Assembly (NCBI GenBank): GCA_024138025.1
Contig: JAMXBD010003417.1
Location: 57,046-121,045 of the forward strand
Reading direction: 5' to 3'
DNA from: Combretum micranthum
Lineage: Eukaryota > Streptophyta > Magnoliopsida > Myrtales > Combretaceae
Length of the DNA stretch: 64,000 nucleotides
Shown: one piece after another, positions 48,411 through 60,449 of the stretch
How the letters are laid out: each line of letters starts with the position of its first letter
Position numbering within the stretch: position 1 is the stretch's first letter
Translations under genes and position numbers: made by a program
Notes under the pieces: model-generated
What the model was told of the DNA's origin: nothing
Databases searched by the model: none
The model's input: only the letters and a program-made list of their open reading frames with translations

Positions 48411-50197
48411 CTAACCAAAGAAAATACCCACAATGAGTTTTTCTTGAAGATTTTCTTGATTTTGACAAAACAATATCAAAGCACGTTGAAGTTCGTATAG
48501 AAGAATGTTCCAACTTAAAATGGCCATAACTTGGTCATTTTAACTCGGAATCGCGCATATAATATACCGATTTCTATCTACTCGAAAAGATCTACCCATT
48601 TCTAAAATTATTTCCCACAAACAAAGCCATATAGGCTCCGAAAAAGTGGTGACAAAATTCACTACGGATTTCCAAGTAAAAACAACCTTGGTTCAAGAAA
48701 TCAAAATTTGTTTGATAAATACTTAGTTATTTATATAGTTGAAAAATTCTCTTTTTATAACTATGTAACTCATATTTAAGCATGCTCAAGTGTCTTATTG
48801 TCCAATTTATTTTTCTTAGGTAAAACAATGTTGGTTTGAAGCTTTTCGGAAATTGTTTTTATAAATTTCTTTGAAATGAATACCTTGCTTCCTTTGTTTT
48901 CTAAAAACGTTTTATGTTGATTTTATTTATTTCTTTCTAAGTAACTTTGAAAATAAAATTTTTCTACTTTCTAAGTTGCATTAATACTTTATTTGAAGTT
49001 TTCTAGGAAATATGTTATTCTTTATTTTTCTTGTATAAATTCCTTTGTTTACTTGTTTTGCAAAAATTCCTTACTTGATACTTCTCATTCTTTTTCTCAT
49101 TTTCAAAAATAATCATCCATGTATAAAAATTTGTTTTTCTTCATAAAAACAATGTGGAGCAATTAAGGATTTTTTGTAGAAAAACTAATTTCTATAATCT
49201 TATTAACTTCTTTTTGTAACTTGAAAAGAAATAACTTTGTTATTTTTCAAACCATAAATTTTCTTTGCCTATTTGTTTGCAAGGTCTTTTAAAAATTTCC
49301 TTAGTCTTCCATCTTCTTATAAAAAGAACCATTTTTGTATCAACAAATATTTTCTTTTGGAAACAAGGTAGAATAACAAAGATTTGAGTAGCTTTTTAAG
49401 TAAATGTATTTCTAAATTCATAGTGAATTCTTTTTGTAACTTGAAAATGAATGAGTTATTTTTGTTATCTTATATTTTTATGTTTCACATAAACTTATTC
49501 CTAAGTGATAAAAAGCCTTCTTTTAATTATCTTTAGAAAATAAAACTTTTGGACAACAATCTAAATGAACATAATTATGAGAATAAATAAAATAACATAA
49601 AGCATAAATAATAAAGTCAAGTATTGGAGTCTTAGCTGTTTCAAGGCTCCCGGGACTAAGAAATAAACTAGTCCCAAAATGAAATAAAATGAAAGAAGAA
49701 AAGCTTGTTTTGACTTGATGAGGACAAGTCTAAGACTAGAGACTAGTCTTAATTCAACAAGGAATAAATAAATAAATTGCAATGGAAAAGTAAATAAATT
49801 GCTTTGCATGAAATAAATAAATTGCAAGTGAGCTTATATGCTCTAAAGAATATGTATATAGTTAAAACAACATAATCATAAATGGATTGGCATGAACAAG
49901 AACAATACATGAACATAATGTAGTTTCCATAACTTGTAGTCTTTGGAAACTCACACTATGGTCATGTAAAGTTACATGACATGAAGAAGAAGAAAGAATT
50001 ATAAAGGGGTTACCTAAATAAGACTTTGAGATGGTTATGTGGTTATGGGTTTTTGTTGTTGGTGGAAGTTGTTGTGGGGTTATTTTGAGAGAGTTTTGAG
50101 ATAGTAATTTGAGAGAGCTTTTAGAGGAAAAATTGAGAGAGTTTTGGTATGAATTTGTGGGTAGTGAATGTGTGAAAGAAGTGAAAGAGGAGGGGGG

Positions 50198-50205
50198 TAT
50201 TTATA
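50198..50205 (-). promoter_or_regulatory. TATA box of L3
   Basis: TATAAATA on the minus strand followed by CCCC, about 190 nt upstream of the donor-like TTTAG|GTAACC. Confidence 0.6.
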
Positions 50206-51734
50206 GGGTTTTGAGGAGTGATTTTTGTGTGATTAAAATAAAGTGAAATTGAAACAAATTGAGGAGAAGAGAGAGGGGTAGCGCCGGCCATGCATGGGGG
50301 AAGGGAGATGTGATTTATTTTTTGACTTTTTGATAAATAAAAGATGTAATATGTAAGATAGATGTGATATAAAGTTATGGGAAAGGTAAAAAGTTAAGAT
50401 TATAGGTTATGTAGAGTGTAAGAGTAGGTGTAAGAAAAAGTAGAGATAAAAGAATAGTGTAGAATAGTAATGAATAGTATAATGTAAAGTAGATATGATA
50501 ATTAAAGTACCGATAGTAAGAAAATACGCGTATAATAGCTATATCTGTTATTTTTACTTACCGAAAAATTACGAAATTGATATTTTTAGAAAACTTATAT
50601 TTTTACGAGTCTAACTGTATATTCGGAATATTTTTACTATTCCGGGCTTCCGGACACGTTTTTCGAGAACTGTGTCCGATCGAGTTCGAAGGACACTCGA
50701 ATTTCGCGAAACTGAAACTTTTATAAAACATATGGTTATTACGAACTATTTTAGCTAATTATCTCAACTTCGTTTTTTCGGGCCAAAGAAAACGGCAATG
50801 CCGGATTTAGATGGATACGGTAAACTAGGGTTTTGTTGACCTTTAGGGTTTCGTTTGACTTCCGGTTAGGGTTTTGTGCTAAACCGATTCCGAAAATTTA
50901 GGGGTTACAACATTGCTGTCAAAAATTACAGTCGGCCTTCTGGATTATCCTTTGGACTATCTTTTGGATTGTTCCCATGTTATATTTGCCTAAAATAGAT
51001 CTTCTGGAATTCTTTCTGGATGCTTTTCTAAATAACTTTTACCTTCTGGACTATCCTCTGGTTATTCTTATGGTTAACACTTAAAGCTCCAAAGCATTGT
51101 GTTAAAACCATTTTACACCTTCTGTACTATCTTCTGTATACATATAATAACTCTTGTTTTTGTTTTTCCTTAAAACGACTTTCTGTATTACCTTCTGGAG
51201 TATCTTCTGAATGAAATTCTTATACTTTAACAAGGCTCTATTTATGTTTCTGTATAATCCTCTGGATTTCCAATATCCTTTATTAAAGCTGTTATTATTC
51301 TAGTTTATGAACTAACTTAATATACTACACATTTAATAAAATAATTAGATTTCTTTGACTATTTTGTTATCATCAAATTTTCATTTATAGAGAATCAACA
51401 AGTATTTGTTCCTATTAGAGTATAAAAGTACTCTAATCTAACTTTTATGCAATTTATTTACTTTCATGCTCTTTAATTATTTCATGTTCATGAGACTTGT
51501 CCTAAACCAAAGTCTCAAAGACTTGTTCACTTCAAGTCTTAAAAAGATGACAAGTCTTAAATTCTAGTCTTAGACTTATTCATATTCAAGTCTTATGGAT
51601 ACTTGTCCATTTCAAGTCCCAAGGAGCTTTGTCCTAGATCTAAGTTCACATTTTCTTTTAAGTTGTTTCTATGTCTCGTATTTATGTTTTATTAGTCAAG
51701 TGACCCTTTTAATTTTGCAAGGGCACAATAATAT

Positions 51735-52510
51735 GCTTAAGTGTTATTCCTCAGTATCCTCATATTTAACATCACAATATACATTACTGGTAATTTCCAC
51801 TTGCATCACATGATCATCTTCTGAACTCTCTTCAAGAATATCACGATGATTTCCTCAACGAAATAATCTTACTTGAATGATTCTCTGTGAGTCGGTCATC
51901 ATTGAGGTCTACAGCTGTTTCATCTTCTCCGCTATTTCAAAAACTAAGATTGAGACTTCCTTCAATGAAGTGGCCTAGATGGCTTCCTATAACGTCGGAA
52001 AACTTTGACAACCAATATCCTTTGCAATACCATAGTTCAAGCCATTCACAAATCTATTAATGGTGTATTTATGTATTTCATGTAATTCATATCTTCTAAC
52101 AAGAGTCTTAAATACTTGTGCATATTCTTTAACCACCATACATCCTTGTTTTAATGCTAGCAACTTTTGATATTGCTCACCTTGATAATAAGGTAGAACA
52201 AACTTTTCCTTAGTAGCCTTTTCATATGATCCCAAGATAAATTCTCTCCATACCCTTCTAAGTTCCTTTAGATCATGAGAACTCACCACCATAATCCAAC
52301 ACTTCTTGTTAATTTCTTGGTAATAATTTGACCTAACTGACAACTAGAGTGTGGAAAGTCCTCAACAATTTGATCTACTTGAAACTCCCAATCTAGATAT
52401 TGTCCTAGGGATCCATAACCATCAAATTCAGATATATTCATTTTTATTATATTCAATACCTCAGTTCTAGGGTAAAGCTCACAACCATACCTACCATTCA
52501 TTGATTTCAT
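51735..52510 (-). pseudogene. gag: Ty3/gypsy gag fragment, frameshifted and with stops
   Basis: The minus-strand reading starts with an N-terminal part containing ISEFDGYGSLGQYLDWEFQV. It shifts frame at about 52310 and continues with the retrotransposon gag fold: WREFILGSYEKATKEKFVLP, Y-x-x-E-Q-Y-Q-K-L-L-A-L-K-Q-G, VVKEYAQVFKTLVRRYELHE and RFVNGLNYGIAKDIG. The same frame then reads on through several stops to about 51735, ending in an acidic region. The primer site (52807-52818) and LTR (52824-53654) lie upstream in the right order, so this is the 5' half of an element. The 3' side is lost where L4 sequence begins. The capsid-like product would package element RNA; no intact product can be made. 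Confidence 0.85.
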
Positions 52511-52806
52511 TCAAAACTTCAAATCTCATATCAATAATTGAAAACCCTAGTTTTCGATCACACCATGCAAACCCTAATCACCTAAGACATGCATAAAAAT
52601 GATAAAAATCCTAACTTTTGATCACCATACGAATCCTAAGATTTAAATCACCCTCTAACAATATTCAAGATCACAATCTTCGATGTCGTACAAACCCTAA
52701 TAACACAAAAGCTTAAATCCTGCACTTATCAAGCATCTTGTTGTCGCACTTGCACTCTGCCAATGTAAACCTTCAAACCCAAATACGTAGAAACGTGGAA
52801 CCTTTG

Positions 52807-52818
52807 CTCTTATACCAA
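52807..52818 (-). other. Primer binding site (iMet-like, one substitution)
   Basis: Minus strand TGGTATAAGAGC, one base from the canonical TGGTATCAGAGC, just inside the LTR end. A second copy of the same junction lies at about 52885-52905. Confidence 0.65.
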
Positions 52819-52823
52819 AATTA

Positions 52824-53654
52824 TGATACGCCTAGGAATTTAATCACTAGTGTGCCTATGGGTTAATATTATGATGTGGCTAAAAACACTCTTATACCAA
52901 AATTATGATAAACCTAGGAAGACAACTACTAGGTATTCTATTGATAAGCATAATATCAATAATATAATACTTAAATCCTAAAGAAATCCCAAGACTTAAC
53001 ACAAGTTTTACAGTTTCTTGAATAACAAGAATAGAAAAATAAAAGACATGGACGACATTATTATAGGATATGACACACCAAGAATAACCCAAACTATGCT
53101 TTCATTAATTTGATATGACTCACAAATTAACTAAAGTGGTTTGTTCATCACAATCATGAAGATTGATAAGAACACAAGAATCCCGCCACAATAAATAAAA
53201 ATTGATAAAAGAAAGCTTGTAAGAGTAAGAACTTTCAAGAAAGAATCTTATTTAAAGACTCATGATTAACCATTTTTATGTTTATAAATAAAATCCCTTT
53301 ATATATTAAATCCTACTCAAATCTATTTAGAAAAAATCTAATAAGATAAGGACAAGATATAAAATAAGACAATTCAATGGAGTCAAAACGGCCTCCATCA
53401 TGGTCGGAATGCGGGTTATGATCCTCTTGGATAATTATTCTTCATGTAAATCATGAGCATGAGATGAGGCGTGATCTGTATGATCACATGTGCCATCACA
53501 GGCATCCTCAAGACCGTATCCTCCTCTGATCCTCACATTAGCATAGATAATAGACTTTATCACGAGCTTGATAGGCATGTTTTCTTTGTTTTCTCCATTA
53601 ATTGCAAATTGATCCCCATCAATTACCATAGAACCGAAATGTTAATACGTAACA
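52824..53654 (-). mobile_element. 5' LTR of a gypsy element (family C)
   Basis: On the minus strand it starts TGTTACGTATTAAC and ends ACTAGTGATTAAATTCCTAGGCG, then TATCA. It is homologous along its length to the plus-strand LTR at 5046-5713. A TATATAAAGGG-like motif is conserved. The terminal 80 bp with the primer site are present twice, so the exact end is ambiguous (52824 or about 52910). The gag fragment follows in the same orientation. Confidence 0.7.
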
Positions 53655-54490
53655 AGATTACCATTTAAATGCATTCATGTAATCATACAATGCATTTCCA
53701 TTTAATTTTGTGGTCAAATAGGGTTAAGTCCAATTATTAAGTGATTATACAAAAGTTAGACATTCATCGATATTCAATCACACAATTATTATCACACAAG
53801 TGGTTATCACTTTTATTATTGAAGTTTATCAACCATCCAAACACCAAGTAACATACATTATACCTAATCCCTACACACATAATCAGTTACATATATATAT
53901 TAGAACAAATGCAACTATATTACAAATATAAACAACTTGAAAAGATCAGAGTTCCTCACCTATGCATGTTGCTTACTTGTCGTAGTAATCGATTGCAAAG
54001 TCTAAATACTAATCTATAGTTCTTATTAAAATAAGATAACTAATACATATTACTATATATATAACTGAATATTAATTTCTATTAGTGCCCAAGTGCCCGA
54101 ATCCCATGTTGTAATTTCCTTAATTTCATTTGACTTTCCATCATTTTGAGACATATGGAAAATTCGTCTTAAATTTACAAAATCTTAACTATAATTGTAG
54201 ACCAGGGTGTGACTCAGCCCGTGTAGAGATATGGCAGTTAATCACGGGCGTGCTTGAGGCTATGAGAAGAGAAAATATTTTCTATTCTTAGATCATGGTT
54301 GAAATCATGGTCGTGGGATGATCACAAGCCACAGCACATCCATGAGATGGGTTAGATATATTATTTAGGGTTAGTCATGACCTATGTCATGGCTATGATA
54401 AGCTTGAATTTAAACTCCATAAGGATCACGGCCGTGATATGTGTGTGATATTATTTTCGAAGAAATCGCGATGTTCATTACTATCATGAT
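53655..54490. other. No gene recognised; clustered CGTG-type palindromic motifs
   Basis: Non-coding. Between about 54230 and 54450 motifs of the type CACGGGCGTG, CATGGTCGTGGG and a perfect 14-bp palindrome ATCACGGCCGTGAT (54425-54438) cluster. The family C LTR start at 5046 has similar CCCGTGATCTTGGTCGTGAC sequence, so this may be part of a related LTR. Confidence 0.4.
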
Positions 54491-55200
54491 TGTAAACCCG
54501 TGGATTTTTTGATATATTTAGATGTGAATCATTTGGCTAGTACCAGAACTGAAACCCTAAACTGAGTTATCACTAAACCCTAGAAACCCTAGACATGATC
54601 AGACTATCGTTAACCTTAAAATATCATATGAGTGAGGTTAAAAATAGAAGCCCTAAAAATAAATCACTTGGGAAAATGTGTTATCATCAAAATGAATCGA
54701 AAACATAATAGACTATCCGAAACGAAAACCTTATTCCAATATCCGATCAATGACATACAAAACAAGGTAACATATTAAAATATAAGATAATTTCCCGTGA
54801 TATCGTATTAACTTATCAAGTTACAATTTCATTAGTTATACCAAGCGTATCACGTAGTTGAATCTCTATTGGTAAAATAATTATCTGTTCTACTACAATA
54901 TTTAACATTATTCATCACTATTCATTGTTATTCACATTAATCAACTTTATGTCACTATTCATACATACTCTTACAACTTATAACCTATACTTACTATTCA
55001 TACATGACACTACTATACATAACTTCTCTTTCACTCTTTTTTTTTTTCTTCTCTATAATATCCCCTCATACTACACTTGTACTACCTTTACAACTTACAC
55101 TTCACAAATCCCATACACTCTCAAATCTCTCTTAATTTCTCTCTTTCTCTCCTTCTTAAACCATCACCTCCTTCTCCCACTCTATCTCTCCTCTCAGCAA

Positions 55201-55233
<33 letters not shown>

Positions 55234-56150
55234 AATACACATATCTCCATCTTGTTCTTTAGGTAAACACATCCACCCTCAAGCCAACATTATGTATATG
55301 TTCATATGTATCAGCCAATGTACATTTCCTCATGATTTCCTATGATGCATCAAGCTAAGGGGACGAAATGTATGGCTACATACTCTTCATTATGTTTACA
55401 TTTATGTTATGTACATTTACTTTATGCACTCTAACTCTAACACTAACTTTTCTTTACACGTATCTTACTTTACTAACCTAACATGTTATATGTATCTATA
55501 CGTACTATATGTTTTAGAGCCTATAAGCTTACTAAATCTAACATCTTTAATCTAACATGCATATGTAAATATGTACTAGAGTATAACGCTCACTAACTTC
55601 TTTAACCTAACTTATAATTTATTCACTTACTTGCAAATCATTTACTTACTTGTAACTCATTTATGTTTTTCTTGTTCTATGTGAGGTAGTATTTCACTAT
55701 GTGAAACCCTCATATTTAGGAAAAAAGATGGTATAAATGGAACTTATAACAAATGAGTTTTCGTTCCTATCCATAGTACAAAGTTATGACTAAGAAAACT
55801 TGATTTACAAACTCATCTTCTTAACTTTAACTTTTGGTACCATGATGGGCAAAAGTCTGTAAACTTCAAGAATAGAAAAGTGATGATTGTAGATCCTCAC
55901 AATATCACTCTCTTGTTTAGATTGCCTAGCACACAAAAAGCTAAAAGTTCAAGTTTCCACGAACATTTCACTAAGATGATATTTTGTTTGAACCCTATAT
56001 ATTCTTCTCTAAACATTGATTATGGTGACTAAGAACTTATTTTGAAAAACATGAAACAAAACTCCATCCCCTCTTTGCAATACGTGCTGAGACCTTAAAG
56101 GCACACAAGGGGTACGAAAACTTTATTTTCCTTTCTTATTTTACTTGCCT
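54491..56150 (+). mobile_element. L5: 5' part of a long-family LTR
   Basis: Starts TGTAAACCCGTGG. Contains the CT/CA-rich promoter zone, TATA-like CTATAATATCCCC (about 55053) and TTTAG|GTAAAC (55259-55266). It aligns with L2 up to the GCTGAGACCT block near 56090. Beyond about 56150 a minus-strand copy (L6) takes over. Its 3' part is missing or displaced. Confidence 0.65.
55201..55233. repeat. Compound (TC)n(AC)n microsatellite in L5
   Basis: Nine TC units followed by seven to eight AC units in the CT-rich promoter-proximal zone of L5. Confidence 0.95.
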
Positions 56151-56211
56151 TCAAAAGCTTTTAAAGTTAATCAAATAAAAATTTTTGTTTCCCCTTTCTT
56201 TTTCTTCAATG

Positions 56212-59200
56212 TCATGACTTACAAGACCTAAAGGAGTATTTCTAAGGTTTCTATGATGAGTCTCGTGATGTTAGCAAAGTAACACAAGGAAATGATCTCA
56301 TATTCCTTAAAACAAAGCTAACAAAGACTCTGTGAACATGAATGGTATTGAAACTTAAGAATGACTTTTCGAGCTCATGCGAAAGGTTTAACACCATATG
56401 TAAGACATCCATCACAATAATAGGAGACTCCGGTGGAATGTGTAGTTTGAGATAGTATATATAGCATACAAGAAATCTAGATAAGTATCTAACTTCAACA
56501 TTATAGGAATATAGTCCTTACATCACCTTAGGGGCATTCTCCCAATAAATCTCCAAAGAACAAAATATCAACTTAGTCTTTCACATAAAGAAACAATATT
56601 AGAACTAAGAGATTTTAAAGGAAATCAATTCTAAAATCTTCAAAAAGATTTCCCCTAAAAGCTTCCCAAAACATAATTCCACTTGAGTATATGAAATTCT
56701 CGGGCAAAAGAGATATTGATCCTGTGTTAACAAAAGTCTATTAGGGTATAAGCTCAACTAGCTTAGTGAGAATATTCCTGGATTAACATACTCATATTAA
56801 CAGATTTAAACAAGTTATTAAACAAACATATGAAATGCATCAAGTAAGTGAGCAAGCAATACATATGATATAGTGGAAATCATATGTTTGAATGGATTTA
56901 CCCTTCCATTTGGGGCTAGGTGTTTCAGGCTCTTTAAAACCCATTTTTGAAATCCAATTATGTAGTTTATTTTAGGCTCCTACTTGCCCATCCTAAAATA
57001 GTTCTTTTGGACTCCTATTCGCCCATCTTGCAGACTTACGGGTTCTCGTGAACCCCACTACTATACTCTTGTCCCATCGGGCATAGTAGCTAATGAAATG
57101 AGTCTAACTACGTGATATGCATGAATCAATTACTATAACTCATAATATGTGATTAAGGAAATTTAAAGGCAATCATAGAATTTGCAGACACTCCAACATG
57201 ATAATAATAAAACATAATTTGATTAACAACAATTCATGCATTAATATGCTTAGTATAATTTCAACCAATATTATCAAGCATATTGCATTTTCGTCTTTCG
57301 TACTTCTAGTACCTCTATCTACAAGCACAAACAAGTACAAAAAGTAGGAGATAAACTCACTTGGTCATTCTTGCTAAAATTCTTTACTCGTAATAGTCTT
57401 CCGAATACAAATCCTACTAAGCTTCGTTACTTAAACGAAAAAAATACCCGAAATGAGTATTCTATGGAAGTTCGACTTGAACTTTCTAATTCTATTCTAG
57501 TATTTGTTAAAATTTGGATAGAAAGAAATTTCAACTTAAAATGACCATAACATGCTCATTATAACTTGTAATTTCGCATATTATATACCATTTTCTATCT
57601 ACTCAAAAATATCTATCCTTTTCCGAGGTTATTTTTGTCATAAAAAGCTATTTAGGTTGCAAAATATCACGGTACAGATTAATTACGAATTTCCCAGCCC
57701 TTAAAATATGATTTTCCAAATTTTTCTTTACCCAAAAATCCTTAAACAAATATATAAATATGTATATGTTGGAAAAATCCTTTTGACACATAAATAGACC
57801 ATGTTTTATGCATGATTCTATTGGTGTTGTCTCAACAATTATTTTTCAGAAAACGACTTGTCTTATGGTTTTAAAAGTTGGACTTTGAAAATTTTCTCTT
57901 TAAGTGATTTGAAAGACATTTCAAATTTTTAGTTATTATAAATAAGTGTTTTCCTTTTATATTTTTATTTCCTAACTCTTTCAAAGATAAATTGTTTTCC
58001 AAAAATTTGGTCCTTTAAGTTATCTACCACCAATTTTATTTAGTGATTGAAAAATAAGATTTTCAAAATTTTTCTTAAGTCGTTGATGTTGTCTAATATT
58101 TAAAGTTATGTTAAATGTATGTTTTCCTCTCATTTTTATATTCTTCTACTTTTTTAGAAAATAAGTTTACCTTTTTAAAACTTCACTCTCTTAGAAAATT
58201 TTATTTTTCTAAGTTGGTTTCTAAAATGGTAAATTGATTTTTCCTTGATTTGAAAAACTTGCTTCATTCTTAATATTTATCAAGTGGTGGCATAATCCTT
58301 TTGGATAAATTTATAAGAAAAGCTTTTATAATAAAGAATTATCAATATTAGAACTTATTAAAAATTCATTTTAACTTTGAAAAGGGAATAATAATATTAA
58401 AATTAAGTCTTGTAGAAGGTTACTAAGTAAGTGATTTTCAAAGTATACGATGAATCTATTTAAGTTTTATAAAAGATATGGTTGGGTTAATATCTTAAGT
58501 TTAATGCTAAAAATTATATTTTTATGGAGTATTTAGTTCCGATTCATAAAAGAAATAAGTTTAAAATCTATGATTAGTTTGTCTAAGCTTTTGAAAAGAA
58601 TTTATTAAAAACAATATTTAGGTCTTTTGTTGAAAAATCCTTTGTTAAGTGATAATAAATTTAGTTTAGCTTTCTTTATTAATAAAAGACCCCATTTTTA
58701 TTTTATTTTTATTAAGAAAACAACATTTTAATCATGTGTGAATATGATTATGTAGAATGAAAAAAGGGTAAGAATAATACATTATATAGAAAGAAATATA
58801 ATAAGCAAATAAGCAAAATAATATGGTCAAGTATTGGGAACCTTATCTTCATCAAGATATCCCAGTCAAGTTTTGGGAGCCTTAACTTCATCAAGACTTC
58901 CCAGGACTAAGAGTAGACTAGCTAAAAAAATAATAATAATAAAGAAAGGAAAGAAAAGCAATAATAAGAGCAATAATGATAAGAGTAATAATAAGAAGCA
59001 TGTTAGTGATAGTTAGTGAGCATTTAGGCTCTAAGAAATATAAATATACATATATTTAATAATAAACATATAAAGTTAGATTAGGAGCATAGTAACAACA
59101 TAATACCAATAATATAACAAAATAATACAATTGATATTCTTGGTATGTGTAAGAACAAAACATTAACATGTTGTTGCTTCTATAACTCACATGAGCTTTA

Positions 59201-60126
59201 AGAAATAATACCAAGGTCATGCTAAGTTACATGATATGGGAAAAGTAAATATAGAAGATTTTTACCTAAAGGTGTGTATGTGTTGAAAGTAGATGTAAGG
59301 ATATGTGGGTAGTATTATGTGGCTGATGTTTTGCGTAGAAAAGAATGTTGGATAGAATTTTTTAGAGAGGATTTGAGGAGTGATTTTGATAGAGTTTTGT
59401 TAAGGTTTAAGAAGTATGTGTAAAGTGTAAAGTGAGGGGGAAGGGATACTTATAGAGATTTTGAGTGAAATTAGATATAATAAAATAAATTGAAAAAGAG
59501 AGAGAGGGCCAGTGGCATTAGATAGAAAGGGAGGAAGAGTTTTGTTTTATTTTGTAATTTTTGTAATGAAAAGTAATAATGTGTATGGTGTGATGTGAAT
59601 AAAGTTGTGTTGAAATGTAAAAGTATAAGAATAGGTATGTAGATTGTAAGAAGTAGGTTGTAAGAAAAAGTAGAGATAGTGAAATAGTAATGAATAGTAG
59701 AAATTGTATAATGAATAGTAGACTAGACAAATGAAACACCGGTAGTAATAAAATACACGTAAACGAGTATATCTTATATTTTTAGTTACCGAAAAATTAT
59801 AAACTGATATTTTTGAAATCCTTGTATATTACGATTCTTTTGATATTATTGAAATATTTTTACTATTCTAGCCATGGGCACGTTTTTCAAGAACTGATCC
59901 TGTTTTGGTTCAAAAAGAATCGAATTTTGACAAATATGATCTTTTTAAGCTATCTTATATTATTTCAACTACAATCCACCATTAACTTATTTCTATTGTT
60001 CTTAGGTTTCGAGCATGCCAAAGTTAAAATTGCTAGATTGTCTTGATCTTAGTTCACTTTTGAAACTTCGGTTTGACTAGGGTTAAGGTTTAATCGAACT
60101 TTACCCTAGAAAATGAGGGGTTTAAA
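56212..60126 (-). mobile_element. L6: long-family LTR, minus strand
   Basis: On the minus strand it starts near 60126 (TTTAAACCCCTCATTTTC, the family TGTAAACCCC with changes). It has TATA-like CTATAAGTATCCC (about 59445), TTTAG|GTAAAA (59272-59278), GTGAGT (57355-57360) and TTTTGTTAACACAG near 56730, and can be followed to about 56340. A candidate end TGTCATGAC lies at 56212. No matching target duplication was found, and both ends are eroded. Confidence 0.6.
56940..57050 (-). repeat. Degenerate minisatellite-like repeats in L6
   Basis: CTCCTACTTGCCCATCCT and CTCCTATTCGCCCATCTT lie about 47 bp apart, at the same relative position as the arrays of L1 and L3 but with unrelated sequence. Confidence 0.5.
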
Positions 60127-60449
60127 AACAAACTACAATTCCTTCCTTTCTTTTGTGAACCAAAATCCTAATGCTCATGTTCAGGTCATTTCAACTTCTC
60201 TTATTCTTAATGGAATCATTTAAGTAAACTTATATAAGGGATAACCATGACACTAACTTCTTTTCTTTCATCATCATGTACAAGTTTATTCTTATGAGAG
60301 CACTATTAACTAAGTGAACATAAAAGTCACTACAATAATGATGATTTTACTTTTATTATTCATGTTTCTTCTATGCTCACACATAGGATTAAGCCTATGT
60401 ATGGTAGAAAGCCTTCATGGAGTTTAAACTTTAGAAAAATAGCAAAGCA

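Larger units (their letters stand above)
47230..50909 (-). mobile_element. Solo LTR L3 of the long LTR family (3.7 kb), inside the Sirevirus-like LTR
   Basis: On the minus strand it starts TGTAACCCCTAAATTTTC and ends GGGTACCCATTGGGGCGTGACA, matching L1 and L2. Minus-strand order: TATAAATACCCC (50198-50205), TTTAG|GTAACC (donor at 50012-50013), acceptor GGTTAG ending at 48411, exon-like block 48410-48312, GTGAGT (48306-48311), minisatellite, and a CTTTTGCAG-type acceptor near 47600. The flanks are AATGT (left) and ACATT (right), inverted rather than direct, so no normal target duplication is seen. Confidence 0.82.
45944..51400 (-). mobile_element. Sirevirus-like solo LTR inserted in L4 (itself interrupted by L3)
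   Basis: Flanked by an exact 5-bp target duplication AGTAT (45939-45943 and 51401-51405). On the minus strand it begins TGTTGATTCTC...TTTGATGATAACAAAAT and ends ...TTGCTTATTAAAGTGGGACT. Both ends match the LTR at 910-2491. Removing L3 (47230-50909) leaves about 1.78 kb, near the length of that LTR, and no internal retroelement sequence. The distal part (50930-51260) holds an array of degenerate CCTTCTGGACTATC-like repeats, the complement of the AGAGTAACTGG-type repeats of the other copy. Confidence 0.8.
44844..51720 (+). mobile_element. L4: long-family LTR, truncated on the right, interrupted by nested insertions
   Basis: Starts TGTAAGGCCCTTG, the family 5' end. The CT-rich promoter zone and TATAAATACCCC (45537) are present. 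At 45943 it is interrupted by a Sirevirus-like solo LTR and resumes at about 51406, where ATGCAATTTATTTACTTTCATG aligns with L2 around 18750. It stops near 51720, where gypsy gag sequence begins, so roughly its 3' half is missing. Only 44844-45943 and 51406-51720 belong to L4 itself. Confidence 0.7.

Noticed and set aside
47221..50920. L3 read as a DNA transposon with terminal inverted repeats CAATGTTGT...ACAACATTG
   Set aside because: L1 and L2, members of the same family, have TG...CA ends with direct 5-bp duplications, which define an LTR; the inverted match at L3 is limited to its flanks.
54925..55266. 113-codon plus-strand open frame rich in Ser, Leu, Thr and His
   Set aside because: It is a translation of the CT/CA-rich promoter tract and microsatellite of L5.
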